In this document: in pieces, positions 45,803 to 53,669 of the stretch
How the letters are laid out: every line of letters begins with the position of its first letter
Numbering within the stretch: the stretch's first letter is position 1
Origin: Candidatus Eisenbergiella merdavium
GTDB lineage: Bacteria > Bacillota > Clostridia > Lachnospirales > Lachnospiraceae
Reading direction: 5' to 3'
Assembly (NCBI GenBank): GCA_019119595.1
Contig: DWWS01000049.1
Location: 29,649 to 93,648 of the forward strand
Length of the DNA: 64,000 bases
Position numbers and translations under genes: made by a program
The notes under the pieces: generated by a model
The model's input: only the letters and a program-made list of their open reading frames with translations
Databases searched by the model: none
Told to the model about the DNA's origin: nothing

Positions 45803-46165
45803 ATGAAAATAGCTAAACGACCAGTACCACTATATGACTTTAAGGCGTTCGGGGCAGCCATAAAAGCCGCGAGAAAAGAATACGGAGAGAGCCGCAAAAC
45901 GGTAAGCGACGCGCTCTATATATCCCCGCGCTATCTTGCGAATATCGAGAACAAGGGACAACAGCCGAGCCTGCAAGTTTTCTATGACCTTGTTACTCGT
46001 TATCATATTTCGGTAGACCAGTTTTTCTTTCCGAATGATAACGCCGAGAAGTCCACGCAGCGGCGGCAGCTTGATACTCTGCTTGACAGCATGAGCGATA
46101 ACGGTTTGCGTATCGTTGCGGCTACGGCAAAGGAAATAACGGAAGTCGAAAAAGACAATGACTAA
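45803..46165 (+). CDS. Xre-family helix-turn-helix regulator
   Basis: Protein of 120 aa with an N-terminal HTH_3 domain: FGAAIKAARKEYGESRKTVSDALYISPRYLANIENKGQQPSLQVFYDLV (residues about 12-60). A short acidic C-terminal tail follows. It precedes mobC and relaxase on the same strand with the 103-nt structured element in between. It probably controls mobilisation genes of the element. Confidence 0.88.
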   Translation: MKIAKRPVPLYDFKAFGAAIKAARKEYGESRKTVSDALYISPRYLANIENKGQQPSLQVFYDLVTRYHISVDQFFFPNDNAEKSTQRRQLDTLLDSMSDNGLRIVAATAKEITEVEKDND

Positions 46166-46278
46166 AACTGAATATGCACTAAGAACGCTATGGAAACGCT
46201 GTGTTTCTATGGCGTTTTTCTTTTCCTGCGGGTGTCTTTGGCAAAATCCCGTCTTTATCGTGGAAGAAAGCGAAAAGA

Positions 46279-46381
46279 TGAATAGCAAGCATAGGAAGCG
46301 GGTACCCACTTCCGTATTTTGCCTGCCCTGCTCTGCGGCAGCGTCGGCAAAATTGCTTGTTGGGAAGTGTCCCAAACCCTC
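46279..46381 (+). repeat. Structured 103-nt element, copy A (candidate oriT)
   Basis: Three stem-loops in 103 nt immediately upstream of mobC. Hairpin 1 has GGAAG-GGGTACCC-CTTCC symmetry (46292-46311), hairpin 2 has TTTTGCC/GGCAAAA (46317-46352), and hairpin 3 has TTGGGA/TCCCAA. The same arrangement occurs in inverted orientation at 53567-53669. The outer blocks of 38 and 29 nt are identical or differ by one base, while the 36-nt middle differs but keeps its stem. The position before mobC is where oriT is expected for a MOB-P relaxase (inference). Confidence 0.7.
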
Positions 46382-46404
46382 GGAATGGAAAGGAGCGTCA
46401 AAGC

Positions 46405-46734
46405 ATGGACGGACGAAAAAGAACAGTACAAATCAAGTTCAGAGTAACGGAAGCAGAACGGGATTTAATAGAAGAAAAAATGAAGCTGATACCCACCCGG
46501 AACATGGCGGCGTATCTGCGGAAGATTGCCATTGACGGGTATATCCTGCAAGTAGACCACACCGACATAAAAGCTATGACAGCGGAGATACAGAAAATCG
46601 GTGTCAACGTCAATCAGATTGCAAAGCGTGTGAACAGTACAGGCAGCGTCTACCAAGAGGACATAGAAGAAATAAAGGGGGTGCTTGCGGAAATATGGCG
46701 GTTACAAAGATTAAGCCTATTAAAGGAACGCTGA
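46405..46734 (+). CDS. mobC: MobC-like relaxosome accessory protein
   Basis: Protein of 109 aa from MDGRKRTVQIKFR, with AAAGGAG 9 nt upstream. It has a ribbon-helix-helix N-terminus (VQIKFRVTEAERDLIEEKM) and the MobC domain (IQKIGVNVNQIAKRVNSTG, about residues 63-81). It would bind oriT and assist the relaxase. The last 40 nt overlap the relaxase start, so the two are coupled. Confidence 0.9.
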   Translation: MDGRKRTVQIKFRVTEAERDLIEEKMKLIPTRNMAAYLRKIAIDGYILQVDHTDIKAMTAEIQKIGVNVNQIAKRVNSTGSVYQEDIEEIKGVLAEIWRLQRLSLLKER

Positions 46735-48044
46735 ACAAAGCCCTTGACTATATCCAAAATCCCGCAAAGACTGATGAAAAAATACTTGTGTCCTCGTTTG
46801 GCTGCGCCTATGAAACGGCAGACATTGAGTTTGGTTTTACCCTGTCGCAGGCGTTGGATAAAGGAAACAATTTAGCCCACCATCTGATACAATCCTTTGA
46901 GCCGGGAGAGGTCGATTATCAGACCGCCCATGAAATCGGACGGCAGCTTGCAGACGCAGTAACCAAAGGGCAGCACGAATATGTTTTGACTACTCACATT
47001 GACAAAGGACATATCCATAATCATGTGATTTTCTGCGCGGTCAATTTCGTAGACCACCACAAGTACAATTCCAACAAGCGCAGCTATTACGGCATACGGA
47101 ACATGAGCGATAAGCTGTGCCGGGAACACGGCTTGTCTGTTATCACTCCGAGCAGAGGTAGCAAGGGAAAAAGCTATGCAGAGTATCAAGCGGAGAAAAC
47201 GGGTACAAGCTATAAAGGCAAGCTAAAAATTGCCGTGGACGCGCTTATTCCCCAAGTATCAGATTTTGAGGAATTGCTTTCAAAATTACAGGCGGCGGGC
47301 TATGAGATAAAGCCGGGAAAATATATCTCCTGCCGCGCTCCCGGACAGGAACGGTTTACCCGATTGAAAACCCTCGGCGCAGATTATACAGAGGAAGCTA
47401 TCAGTGAACGGATAAGCGGCAAACGCGCCCACGCTGCGAAAGCTCCCCGCGTAGATCGCGGCGGCGTTAGTCTGCTCATTGATATTCAGAACAGTATCAA
47501 GGCGCAGGAAAGCCGGGGCTATGAGCAATGGGCAAAAATCCATAATCTGAAACAGGCAGCTAAAACCATGAATTTCTTGACGGAACACAAGATTGAGCAG
47601 TACGCAGAGCTGACAGCGAAAATCGCGGAAGTTACCGCAGCAAGCGAACAGGCAGCGGACAGCTTAAAAGAGGTTGAAAAGCGACTTACCGATATGACGC
47701 TGCTTATCAAGCATATCACTACCTATCAAAAGACAAAGCCTGCCTATGCTGCATACCGCAAGGCAAAGGATAAGGATAAATACCGGGCAGCCCATGAGAG
47801 CGATATAATTCTCCATGAAGCAGCGGCAAAGACAATCAAGGCAGCGGGTATCTCCAAGCTCCCAAGCATTACCGCCCTGCAAGTAGAGTACGCAGCACTT
47901 CAAAAACAAAAAGAAGCCCTGTATGCCGACTATGGAAAACTGAAAAAGCAAGTCAAGGAATACGACGTTATCAAGCAGAACATCGACAGTATTTTGAAAG
48001 TGGAACGTCAGCCGGAACGGGCAAAAGAAACCGAGCGCGGATAA
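46695..48044 (+). CDS. MOB-P type relaxase (MobA/VirD2-like)
   Basis: Protein of 449 aa. The relaxase domain is at residues 1 to about 200: an early segment LDYIQNPAKT, and the histidine motif HIDKGHIHNHVIFCAVN (about residues 96-112), which binds the catalytic metal. The C-terminal half is a coiled-coil-rich region (KIAEVTAASEQAADSLKEVEKRL). It nicks oriT and pilots the strand during conjugation. The start overlaps mobC. Confidence 0.93.
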   Translation: MAVTKIKPIKGTLNKALDYIQNPAKTDEKILVSSFGCAYETADIEFGFTLSQALDKGNNLAHHLIQSFEPGEVDYQTAHEIGRQLADAVTKGQHEYVLTTHIDKGHIHNHVIFCAVNFVDHHKYNSNKRSYYGIRNMSDKLCREHGLSVITPSRGSKGKSYAEYQAEKTGTSYKGKLKIAVDALIPQVSDFEELLSKLQAAGYEIKPGKYISCRAPGQERFTRLKTLGADYTEEAISERISGKRAHAAKAPRVDRGGVSLLIDIQNSIKAQESRGYEQWAKIHNLKQAAKTMNFLTEHKIEQYAELTAKIAEVTAASEQAADSLKEVEKRLTDMTLLIKHITTYQKTKPAYAAYRKAKDKDKYRAAHESDIILHEAAAKTIKAAGISKLPSITALQVEYAALQKQKEALYADYGKLKKQVKEYDVIKQNIDSILKVERQPERAKETERG

Positions 48045-48059
48045 ATAAGCATAAAAAAG

Positions 48060-48103
48060 AACGGACGCGGCAGCCGATATGTTGGCCACCGCGCCCGTTT
48101 TCT
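48060..48103 (+). terminator. Terminator after the relaxase gene
   Basis: An 11-bp stem with one mismatch (48060-48070 with 48089-48099) followed by TTTTC lies 16 nt past the relaxase stop. Confidence 0.7.
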
Positions 48104-48224
48104 CATAGGTGCAGCTTTTGAAATGTTACGCAGTAGAACCGCGATTTTAGGGGTAAAGGTATCAATCCTTTACCTCTTTGTTTTTGTGTCCGAAAAACCC
48201 TGCAAGCAAAGGCTTTTTTCGCCC

Positions 48225-48590
48225 CTACTGCGTAACAAGAGTACGCTTTTTTCTCATGCGCTCGGCTGCCTGTCTGCGGGTAATGCGCTTGCGGCAATCC
48301 GGGCAGTATTTGACGCTGTTTGACTTCGACGCAAAGGACGCACCGCACACGATACACTTTCGCATATCGTCGGTATGGTAAAGCTCCGCAAAGAGCAGCT
48401 TATCAAGAGGAAGTACGGCAATCCGAAACCACTTACAGAGCAGCGAATAGGAAATGAGCTGCGGGCATACGCAAGTGTCCCCGTCGTCTAGTAAAATACA
48501 GTTGCCATTCTCGCAGTTGCAGCACTCCTTTTTCACAAGGGTGTTTACCTTGCGGCTTTGTCGCGGCGACAGCCGCTTAATCCCGGTCAT
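48225..48590 (-). CDS. Cysteine-rich VLP-domain protein
   Basis: Protein of 121 aa with two cysteine clusters: CCNCENGNC followed by DGDTCVCPQ, and a zinc-ribbon-like C-terminus KCIVCGASFASKSNSVKYCPDCR. This is the cysteine-rich VLP protein found in Tn1549-type elements. Its role in transfer is unknown. It is the last gene of the reverse-strand operon and overlaps the preceding gene by 4 nt. Confidence 0.82.
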   Translation of the reverse strand: MTGIKRLSPRQSRKVNTLVKKECCNCENGNCILLDDGDTCVCPQLISYSLLCKWFRIAVLPLDKLLFAELYHTDDMRKCIVCGASFASKSNSVKYCPDCRKRITRRQAAERMRKKRTLVTQ

Positions 48591-48793
48591 ACTTCATCAG
48601 CAGGATAAACGGCAAGCTCCCTGTACTCGGCTTCGGTCAGCGCGCCTACTTTGGAAAGGGTGCGCTTTGCAAGCTCCCGTAATCCCGCGTCCATGTAAGG
48701 CAGCGCAGCGGTCATGTCCTCTATAAGCTGCGCCTTGCTTCCCTCATGGTAAATGCTCAAAAGGTTTGTTTCCTCAACAGTAAATCTATTCAT
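48587..48793 (-). CDS. Transposon-transfer assisting protein (TTRAP-like)
   Basis: Protein of 68 aa from MNRFTVEETNLL, with GGAGG 7 nt upstream. The sequence (SKAQLIEDMTAALPYMDAGLRELAKRTL) matches the small TTRAP family of conjugative elements. It overlaps its downstream neighbour by 4 nt, suggesting translational coupling. Confidence 0.8.
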   Translation of the reverse strand: MNRFTVEETNLLSIYHEGSKAQLIEDMTAALPYMDAGLRELAKRTLSKVGALTEAEYRELAVYPADEV

Positions 48794-48795
48794 GC

Positions 48796-49740
48796 TCATA
48801 CCTCCAAATCGTGATTTTTTCTTTTTGCCGCTGCCTTTTTCGGGGCGGCTGTTTTCTTGTCTGCGGTAAGCTGCGCCCGGACAGAGGGGCGCGCTTTTCG
48901 GATATTCCGGCTTCTGTCCTCGCTTTTGTCTAAAAATGCAAAAGTGCCATGTCTGCCCTCAATCTTAGAAAAAGAAAGTGTTTTGTATGGCAGCATAGCA
49001 AACAGACGGTCGGTGTCCTTTGTAGAGGCTAACTGCATAAAGTAAGGCGAAAGCTCCACCATGAAATGTGTTTTGTTGGGGCTGTTAGGGCTGTCCTGCC
49101 GCTTCATTTCCGCTACAATGCGCTGTGCTTCGGCTTCAATCCGGCTGTCATGCAATGCGGTAATATGCGCCTTGAAATCCCCCGGCTTTAAGCGGTCATA
49201 GCTGCGCTTTTCCTCCCGCATGAGAAAATGCAATGCTTCCGGGTCATTAGGCTGCGCTTCAAAGCGTTCAAACTTCCCAAGCTGCGGGTCGGGATTGCCG
49301 TCAAGATACTGTCCGGCGGGCTGCACCCGTTCTCCATGCTCATAGAGCAGCGTGTAATTATCTGCGGGTAATGCCTGTTCCTTAACGTGCCGGAAATGCT
49401 GCGGATAGTCAAGCTCATAGAGATTGCCTTTGATTTTTCCGTTTACAATCCCGGTCAGCTCCACCGCATAGGCAAGGACTTTATCGCGCGTCTGTTCCCC
49501 GTAAAACCGCCATGTGTTATGCTGTCTTGTGCCTTTTAGAAAAACGTCGCGCTCCCGGAAGCAGCTCGTCCCGGACGGGCGGGAAAACCATAAAAGCCGC
49601 CTGTCCTCGGCTGTGGGGCTTGCCGCCGCTTTCTGTAAAATGTTTCTATCAAGGTCAAAATCATTCTGATAAAAAGCGGTATTCTGTTTCATAATCGCTT
49701 CAAGGGAAGTGATAACGTCCACATCTTCAAACTTATTCAT
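48796..49740 (-). CDS. Uncharacterised ICE backbone protein
   Basis: Protein of 314 aa with a conserved place in the Tn1549-type operon. No catalytic motif is recognised. The last ~35 residues (RPSVRAQLTADK, basic stretch, HDLEV) closely resemble the end of the 1238-aa protein encoded just upstream (KPSIRAQLKADK, basic stretch, QDLERS). It starts 4 nt after that gene's stop. A DNA-processing or regulatory role is only a guess. Confidence 0.7.
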   Translation of the reverse strand: MNKFEDVDVITSLEAIMKQNTAFYQNDFDLDRNILQKAAASPTAEDRRLLWFSRPSGTSCFRERDVFLKGTRQHNTWRFYGEQTRDKVLAYAVELTGIVNGKIKGNLYELDYPQHFRHVKEQALPADNYTLLYEHGERVQPAGQYLDGNPDPQLGKFERFEAQPNDPEALHFLMREEKRSYDRLKPGDFKAHITALHDSRIEAEAQRIVAEMKRQDSPNSPNKTHFMVELSPYFMQLASTKDTDRLFAMLPYKTLSFSKIEGRHGTFAFLDKSEDRSRNIRKARPSVRAQLTADKKTAAPKKAAAKRKNHDLEV

Positions 49741-49743
49741 AGG

Positions 49744-52700
49744 TCAGCTCCTTTCCAAGTCCTGCGATTTTTGCTTCGTGGGTTTCTTCTTTCCCGCCCG
49801 TTCCTTATCCGCTTTGAGCTGCGCCCGGATAGAGGGCTTCTCTTTGCCGCGTTCTTTGTCTGCCTTAATCGCTTCCGCAAGGTCAACAAGGGAAATTTGT
49901 TCCCCGGCTTTTACCTTTGCTTCCAGTTCGTCAACAGTAGGGGTGTTGTTGATGATACCGTCAAAGCTGTTGTCATTCTGCTCGATTGTGTCCTCAACGT
50001 GCTTTAGCGGGTTTATCTTTTCCGGCTGTTGTGTCTGCTCCTGCAAAAACTCCGGCACTTCCTTGTAGCCGAAACTATCAACATAATGCGCCGCGTCCTG
50101 TCCGTTCTGATGAAGCACTACCACGTCGGAAACAGAAAGGCTGTGTCCCTTAAAATCTTTCGGGTGGTCGATATTGAAACGGGTGTAAATATCTTCAAGG
50201 GAAGTACCCGGCGTAAGCTCTGCGGAATAGACAAGCTCATAGTTTGCCTTATCAACCACATTTCCCGCCGCCTGCAGGCGGTCGTAAGGCTCAAAGCGGA
50301 AGTCCCGCGTTTCGTCCCCTTGCTTTAGCTGATAAATGGAAAAGGTGTCTTTGTCGGCTTCGGCTTCCTGCGCCTTTGCATATAGCTCCTTTACTTCTCC
50401 CTGCGTCAGCTCTCCGGCGTTCAGCCCGCCCATGAGTTCCCGGCATTTTGCAAGGCTGCCGATATACAGCACGTCCCCGATTTTTGCCCTGCCGTTTTCC
50501 TGCGGGAGATAGGCTTGCAGGAAAAAGCGGTCGTTGTCGCCCGTTGTGCGGGGGTTGGCTTCAATCTTATAAATGTACTCCGGCATGGCGGCTTTCTCCC
50601 TCGGCGCGTCCTGCGCCTGTTCCTGTGCCTTTTGCAGCTCTGCGATATGTCCGTCAATGGAATTGATAATCTCGGCGGCGGTGCTGCGGATTGTTTCAAG
50701 AGAGCTTTTCAGTTCGGCAAGCTCTCGTCCGGCACTCCACCCTGCAACGTACCCAAAGGAATAGTCAGAAGTATCAAGCCCGTAATGCTGGCACACGGTA
50801 TAGGCGATACTTTCTGCCTGTACCTCGCGGGTGCGGCGGTCGGGTCTGTTCTCCAAGTCCTCCAAAGGGGCGTTAAGGTCAATGTCATGGAGCTTCGCAT
50901 GGGCGATTTCATGGATAAGGGTTTTTAATGTTTGCAGCTCGCTCATGCCCTCATCAAGGGCAATACGTTTGTCCTCCAAATGGTAGTATCCGTGTGCGCC
51001 GCCCTCGATTTTCTCAAAAGCAACGGGAACAGGGGAAGTCTTTTCAAGGGCAGCGAAAACGTCCTTGTAATGCTCCACATCTCCAGTCAGCATATTTACG
51101 GCAATGTCGGGGATTTCCTTGCCCTCGGTCTGCGATACATCAAAGACAGATACCACCTTAAAGGCGGGGATTGTGATTTCCTTTTCTTCGGTTACGGGCT
51201 TTCCGTCCTTACCGATAATGACTTTCTGTGTCTGCGGGTCGATTTTCTCCATTTCTTTTTTAATCTTAAAGGGCGACGGTGCAAGGATTTTGATACCCTT
51301 TTGTCCTTTCATCACATTTCGCCCAAAGTTATTTTTCCATGCGGAAAATCCGGCGATAAGAGAAGCGTCGGGCTTCTGCATGGCGATCAGCAGCGTATTG
51401 TTAAAGCTGTAATTATGAAATTTTGACATAACGCGCAGATATTCCTTGTAACGCTCGCTGTCGAACAGCTCCGTAATACCCTGCTCCAAGCGGTCAGTTA
51501 TTTCTTTGAGCTTTTCGGCGGGTTTCTCGGACGTTAAGACAATGGGGATAACCGGGCGTGGCTCCTGCGGCGTTGCTTCGGGAACAGCCGCCTGTAATGC
51601 CGGGGCTGCGTCCAGTTCGACGGTCGGCTGCGGGTAGCTCATAATGCGGTAGTCCTCCGGCACATCGCGCCCCTCAAAGTGTTTCTCCCATGCGTCGCCG
51701 CTTTCCACAAGGTAGCCGTATTCCGTAAAGCTGCCTTTTTCCTGTGCGGCGGCGTTTCGTCCAAAGGCGATAAGGTCAATGCTGTTTTTCCATTCAGCGG
51801 GCATTTGCACCATGCCGGATTTGTTAAGGTAATAATCGCCTAATTCGCGGGGATTATGTACTTCGGGAATATGCACGAAAAAGTCCGGGTTATAGGTTAG
51901 GTCGATTATCTGCCCGATATTCTCAAAACCGTTCTTTCGCTGTGTGGCGGCGTTCAGCGCGGCAATCCCGGAAGCGTCAAGGGTTTCCAGTCGTGCCGCA
52001 AGAAAATTCAGCTCGTCCACCTGTGCCGCGCATACCATGTCATAAGGCAGGGCAATGTGCCTGTCCTCCCGGTCAGAGTAGCCGTGAATGAAAAATTCCT
52101 GCGGGTTGTCTGCGGTAATGCCGACGCTTCGCATGGCTTCGTGAAGCTGCTCTTTGGTGGCGGGCATGGAAAGCCAGTAGCCACCCGGTTCTCCCGTTTC
52201 AAAACGGGTGCGGCTGTCAATCAGGATTGCAAACTGTTCCGTTTCCTGTCCCGGTTCGGTTCTCGGTGCAGCGGCGGGAATGTCGGCGGCGGGCTGCTTG
52301 ATTTCCTCTCCCTCTACGGTGTAGCCCGGTAAGAGCTGCCCGTTTACCCTAAACTGTTCCGCGTATTCCGGCGGGATAACCGGGGAGATTTCCGTAAAAA
52401 GTTTTTCATACGCCTTGATACGCCCATTCAGATATTTTTCCATAGCCGCCCGGTCAGCAAATACCTTTCTGTCCTGTCCGGCGATTTTCGCCTGTCCGTA
52501 TCCGTGGGGGCTGTTGGTGTAGACGTTCCAAGACAGCGTATAGGAATACGGGATAGACTTCTGTGCTGCCTTGTCGTAACGGGTATTTTCGTAAACATGG
52601 TAGCTCATTTTATATACCCGATTGCTGATAGTGTGGCGGTCGTTGCCCTCGTCCTGCCATTTGTTCGCAGTGTGCTTCACTTCGGGTATTCTCGCATACT

Positions 52701-53460
52701 CAATCGCCTTGTCAAATAGCAGGGTCTTAGCTGCCTGTTCCTCCCATGCGGAAGCCTGTACTTTTAGATTTTCAAATACGGTCTGCTCCGCAGCCGCGCT
52801 TTCCTCTCGCAGCTTCATAAGCTCGGCAAGGGGTAAGGCGGTCAGCGGGGAAATATCCGCGTCTTTCGTTTCAAAATAGATACCGCGCTCAATCTTCATT
52901 TTGTCGGCGGCGTCCAGTCTGTCGCGGTCATATGAGGAATAACCTGTTTTCCATTCGTCCATTTGCTCGCTCCTTTCTTTTTCAATCATGCGGTGCATAA
53001 GCTCGTAGTCCTCAATGCTCATGCTCCCGTCAAATACATAAGGGTCAAAATCTTCCCCGTCCCGGTAGGGCTTTTCGGAAAAGGGAAGCCCCACTGCATG
53101 GGCGGCGGCTCTTGCTTCTTTGATAACCTCCGGGGGAAGTCTGTCGTCATGCGCCCCGATAAAACCGTCAAGGTCATTCATGCTGTTTTCATAGTGATAG
53201 CGCACTCCGGCGGTCAGCTCGTCAAGGCTCATATCCTCGCCTAAATGCCCGCAGTAGTAGCCGTTTAGGATTACAGCGGCGGGGTCAGCCGCTTTGATTT
53301 CCTCTAACCGGCTCCTGTCAAACGGTTCTAAAGTGCCGTCCACTTCGAGATGAAACAGCTCGGCGTTCCATGAACGCCCCTCTTTCCAAAACGCCACCCA
53401 TGCGATACCGTCCCTAAGTTCCTCTTGATAGTCCTTTACGCTGTCGCGCAAACTTGCCAT
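49744..53460 (-). CDS. ArdC/LtrC-like multidomain protein with zinc-peptidase motif
   Basis: Protein of 1238 aa, common in Tn1549-type elements. The N-terminal ~500 residues are element-specific domains. An ArdC-like ssDNA-binding domain follows (MSKFHNYSFNNTLLIAMQKP, about residue 678, then FSAWKNNFGR and MKGQKGIKILAP). A metallopeptidase site HEIAHAKLHD is at about residue 855. A YodL-like domain (SIYQLKQGDETRDFRFEPYD) and a basic tail close it. ArdC-type proteins protect incoming single-stranded element DNA from restriction, which is plausible here (inference). Copy B of the 103-nt element lies directly upstream. Confidence 0.82.
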   Translation of the reverse strand: MASLRDSVKDYQEELRDGIAWVAFWKEGRSWNAELFHLEVDGTLEPFDRSRLEEIKAADPAAVILNGYYCGHLGEDMSLDELTAGVRYHYENSMNDLDGFIGAHDDRLPPEVIKEARAAAHAVGLPFSEKPYRDGEDFDPYVFDGSMSIEDYELMHRMIEKERSEQMDEWKTGYSSYDRDRLDAADKMKIERGIYFETKDADISPLTALPLAELMKLREESAAAEQTVFENLKVQASAWEEQAAKTLLFDKAIEYARIPEVKHTANKWQDEGNDRHTISNRVYKMSYHVYENTRYDKAAQKSIPYSYTLSWNVYTNSPHGYGQAKIAGQDRKVFADRAAMEKYLNGRIKAYEKLFTEISPVIPPEYAEQFRVNGQLLPGYTVEGEEIKQPAADIPAAAPRTEPGQETEQFAILIDSRTRFETGEPGGYWLSMPATKEQLHEAMRSVGITADNPQEFFIHGYSDREDRHIALPYDMVCAAQVDELNFLAARLETLDASGIAALNAATQRKNGFENIGQIIDLTYNPDFFVHIPEVHNPRELGDYYLNKSGMVQMPAEWKNSIDLIAFGRNAAAQEKGSFTEYGYLVESGDAWEKHFEGRDVPEDYRIMSYPQPTVELDAAPALQAAVPEATPQEPRPVIPIVLTSEKPAEKLKEITDRLEQGITELFDSERYKEYLRVMSKFHNYSFNNTLLIAMQKPDASLIAGFSAWKNNFGRNVMKGQKGIKILAPSPFKIKKEMEKIDPQTQKVIIGKDGKPVTEEKEITIPAFKVVSVFDVSQTEGKEIPDIAVNMLTGDVEHYKDVFAALEKTSPVPVAFEKIEGGAHGYYHLEDKRIALDEGMSELQTLKTLIHEIAHAKLHDIDLNAPLEDLENRPDRRTREVQAESIAYTVCQHYGLDTSDYSFGYVAGWSAGRELAELKSSLETIRSTAAEIINSIDGHIAELQKAQEQAQDAPREKAAMPEYIYKIEANPRTTGDNDRFFLQAYLPQENGRAKIGDVLYIGSLAKCRELMGGLNAGELTQGEVKELYAKAQEAEADKDTFSIYQLKQGDETRDFRFEPYDRLQAAGNVVDKANYELVYSAELTPGTSLEDIYTRFNIDHPKDFKGHSLSVSDVVVLHQNGQDAAHYVDSFGYKEVPEFLQEQTQQPEKINPLKHVEDTIEQNDNSFDGIINNTPTVDELEAKVKAGEQISLVDLAEAIKADKERGKEKPSIRAQLKADKERAGKKKPTKQKSQDLERS

Positions 53461-53566
53461 GTGTAAAACCTCCTTTCGCGTATGGCAGCGCGGACGCTGC
53501 GTTTGTGGTTACATAGTCCTACTACGGTGCGCCCGCATTTCTGCCAAAGATTTTTGAGGATTTTTA

Positions 53567-53669
53567 GAGGGTTTGGGAAACTTCCCAACAAGCAAAATCC
53601 CCGCCAAGCTCGGTAAGAGTGGCAGGGATTTTACGGAAGTGGGTACCCGCTTCCTATGCTTGCTATTCA
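53567..53669 (-). repeat. Structured 103-nt element, copy B (inverted relative to copy A)
   Basis: Same 103-nt length and three-hairpin plan as copy A at 46279-46381, on the opposite strand. Blocks of 38 nt (53632-53669, identical) and 29 nt (53567-53595, one mismatch) flank a 36-nt middle with different bases but a preserved stem (AATCCC/GGGATT). The distal end contains the TAG stop codon of topB. It precedes the ArdC/LtrC-like gene. Confidence 0.7.

Noticed and set aside
46158..46535. A 125-codon + strand frame overlapping the Xre gene and mobC
   Set aside because: It runs through the 103-nt hairpin element and out of frame with MobC, and has no protein-like composition.
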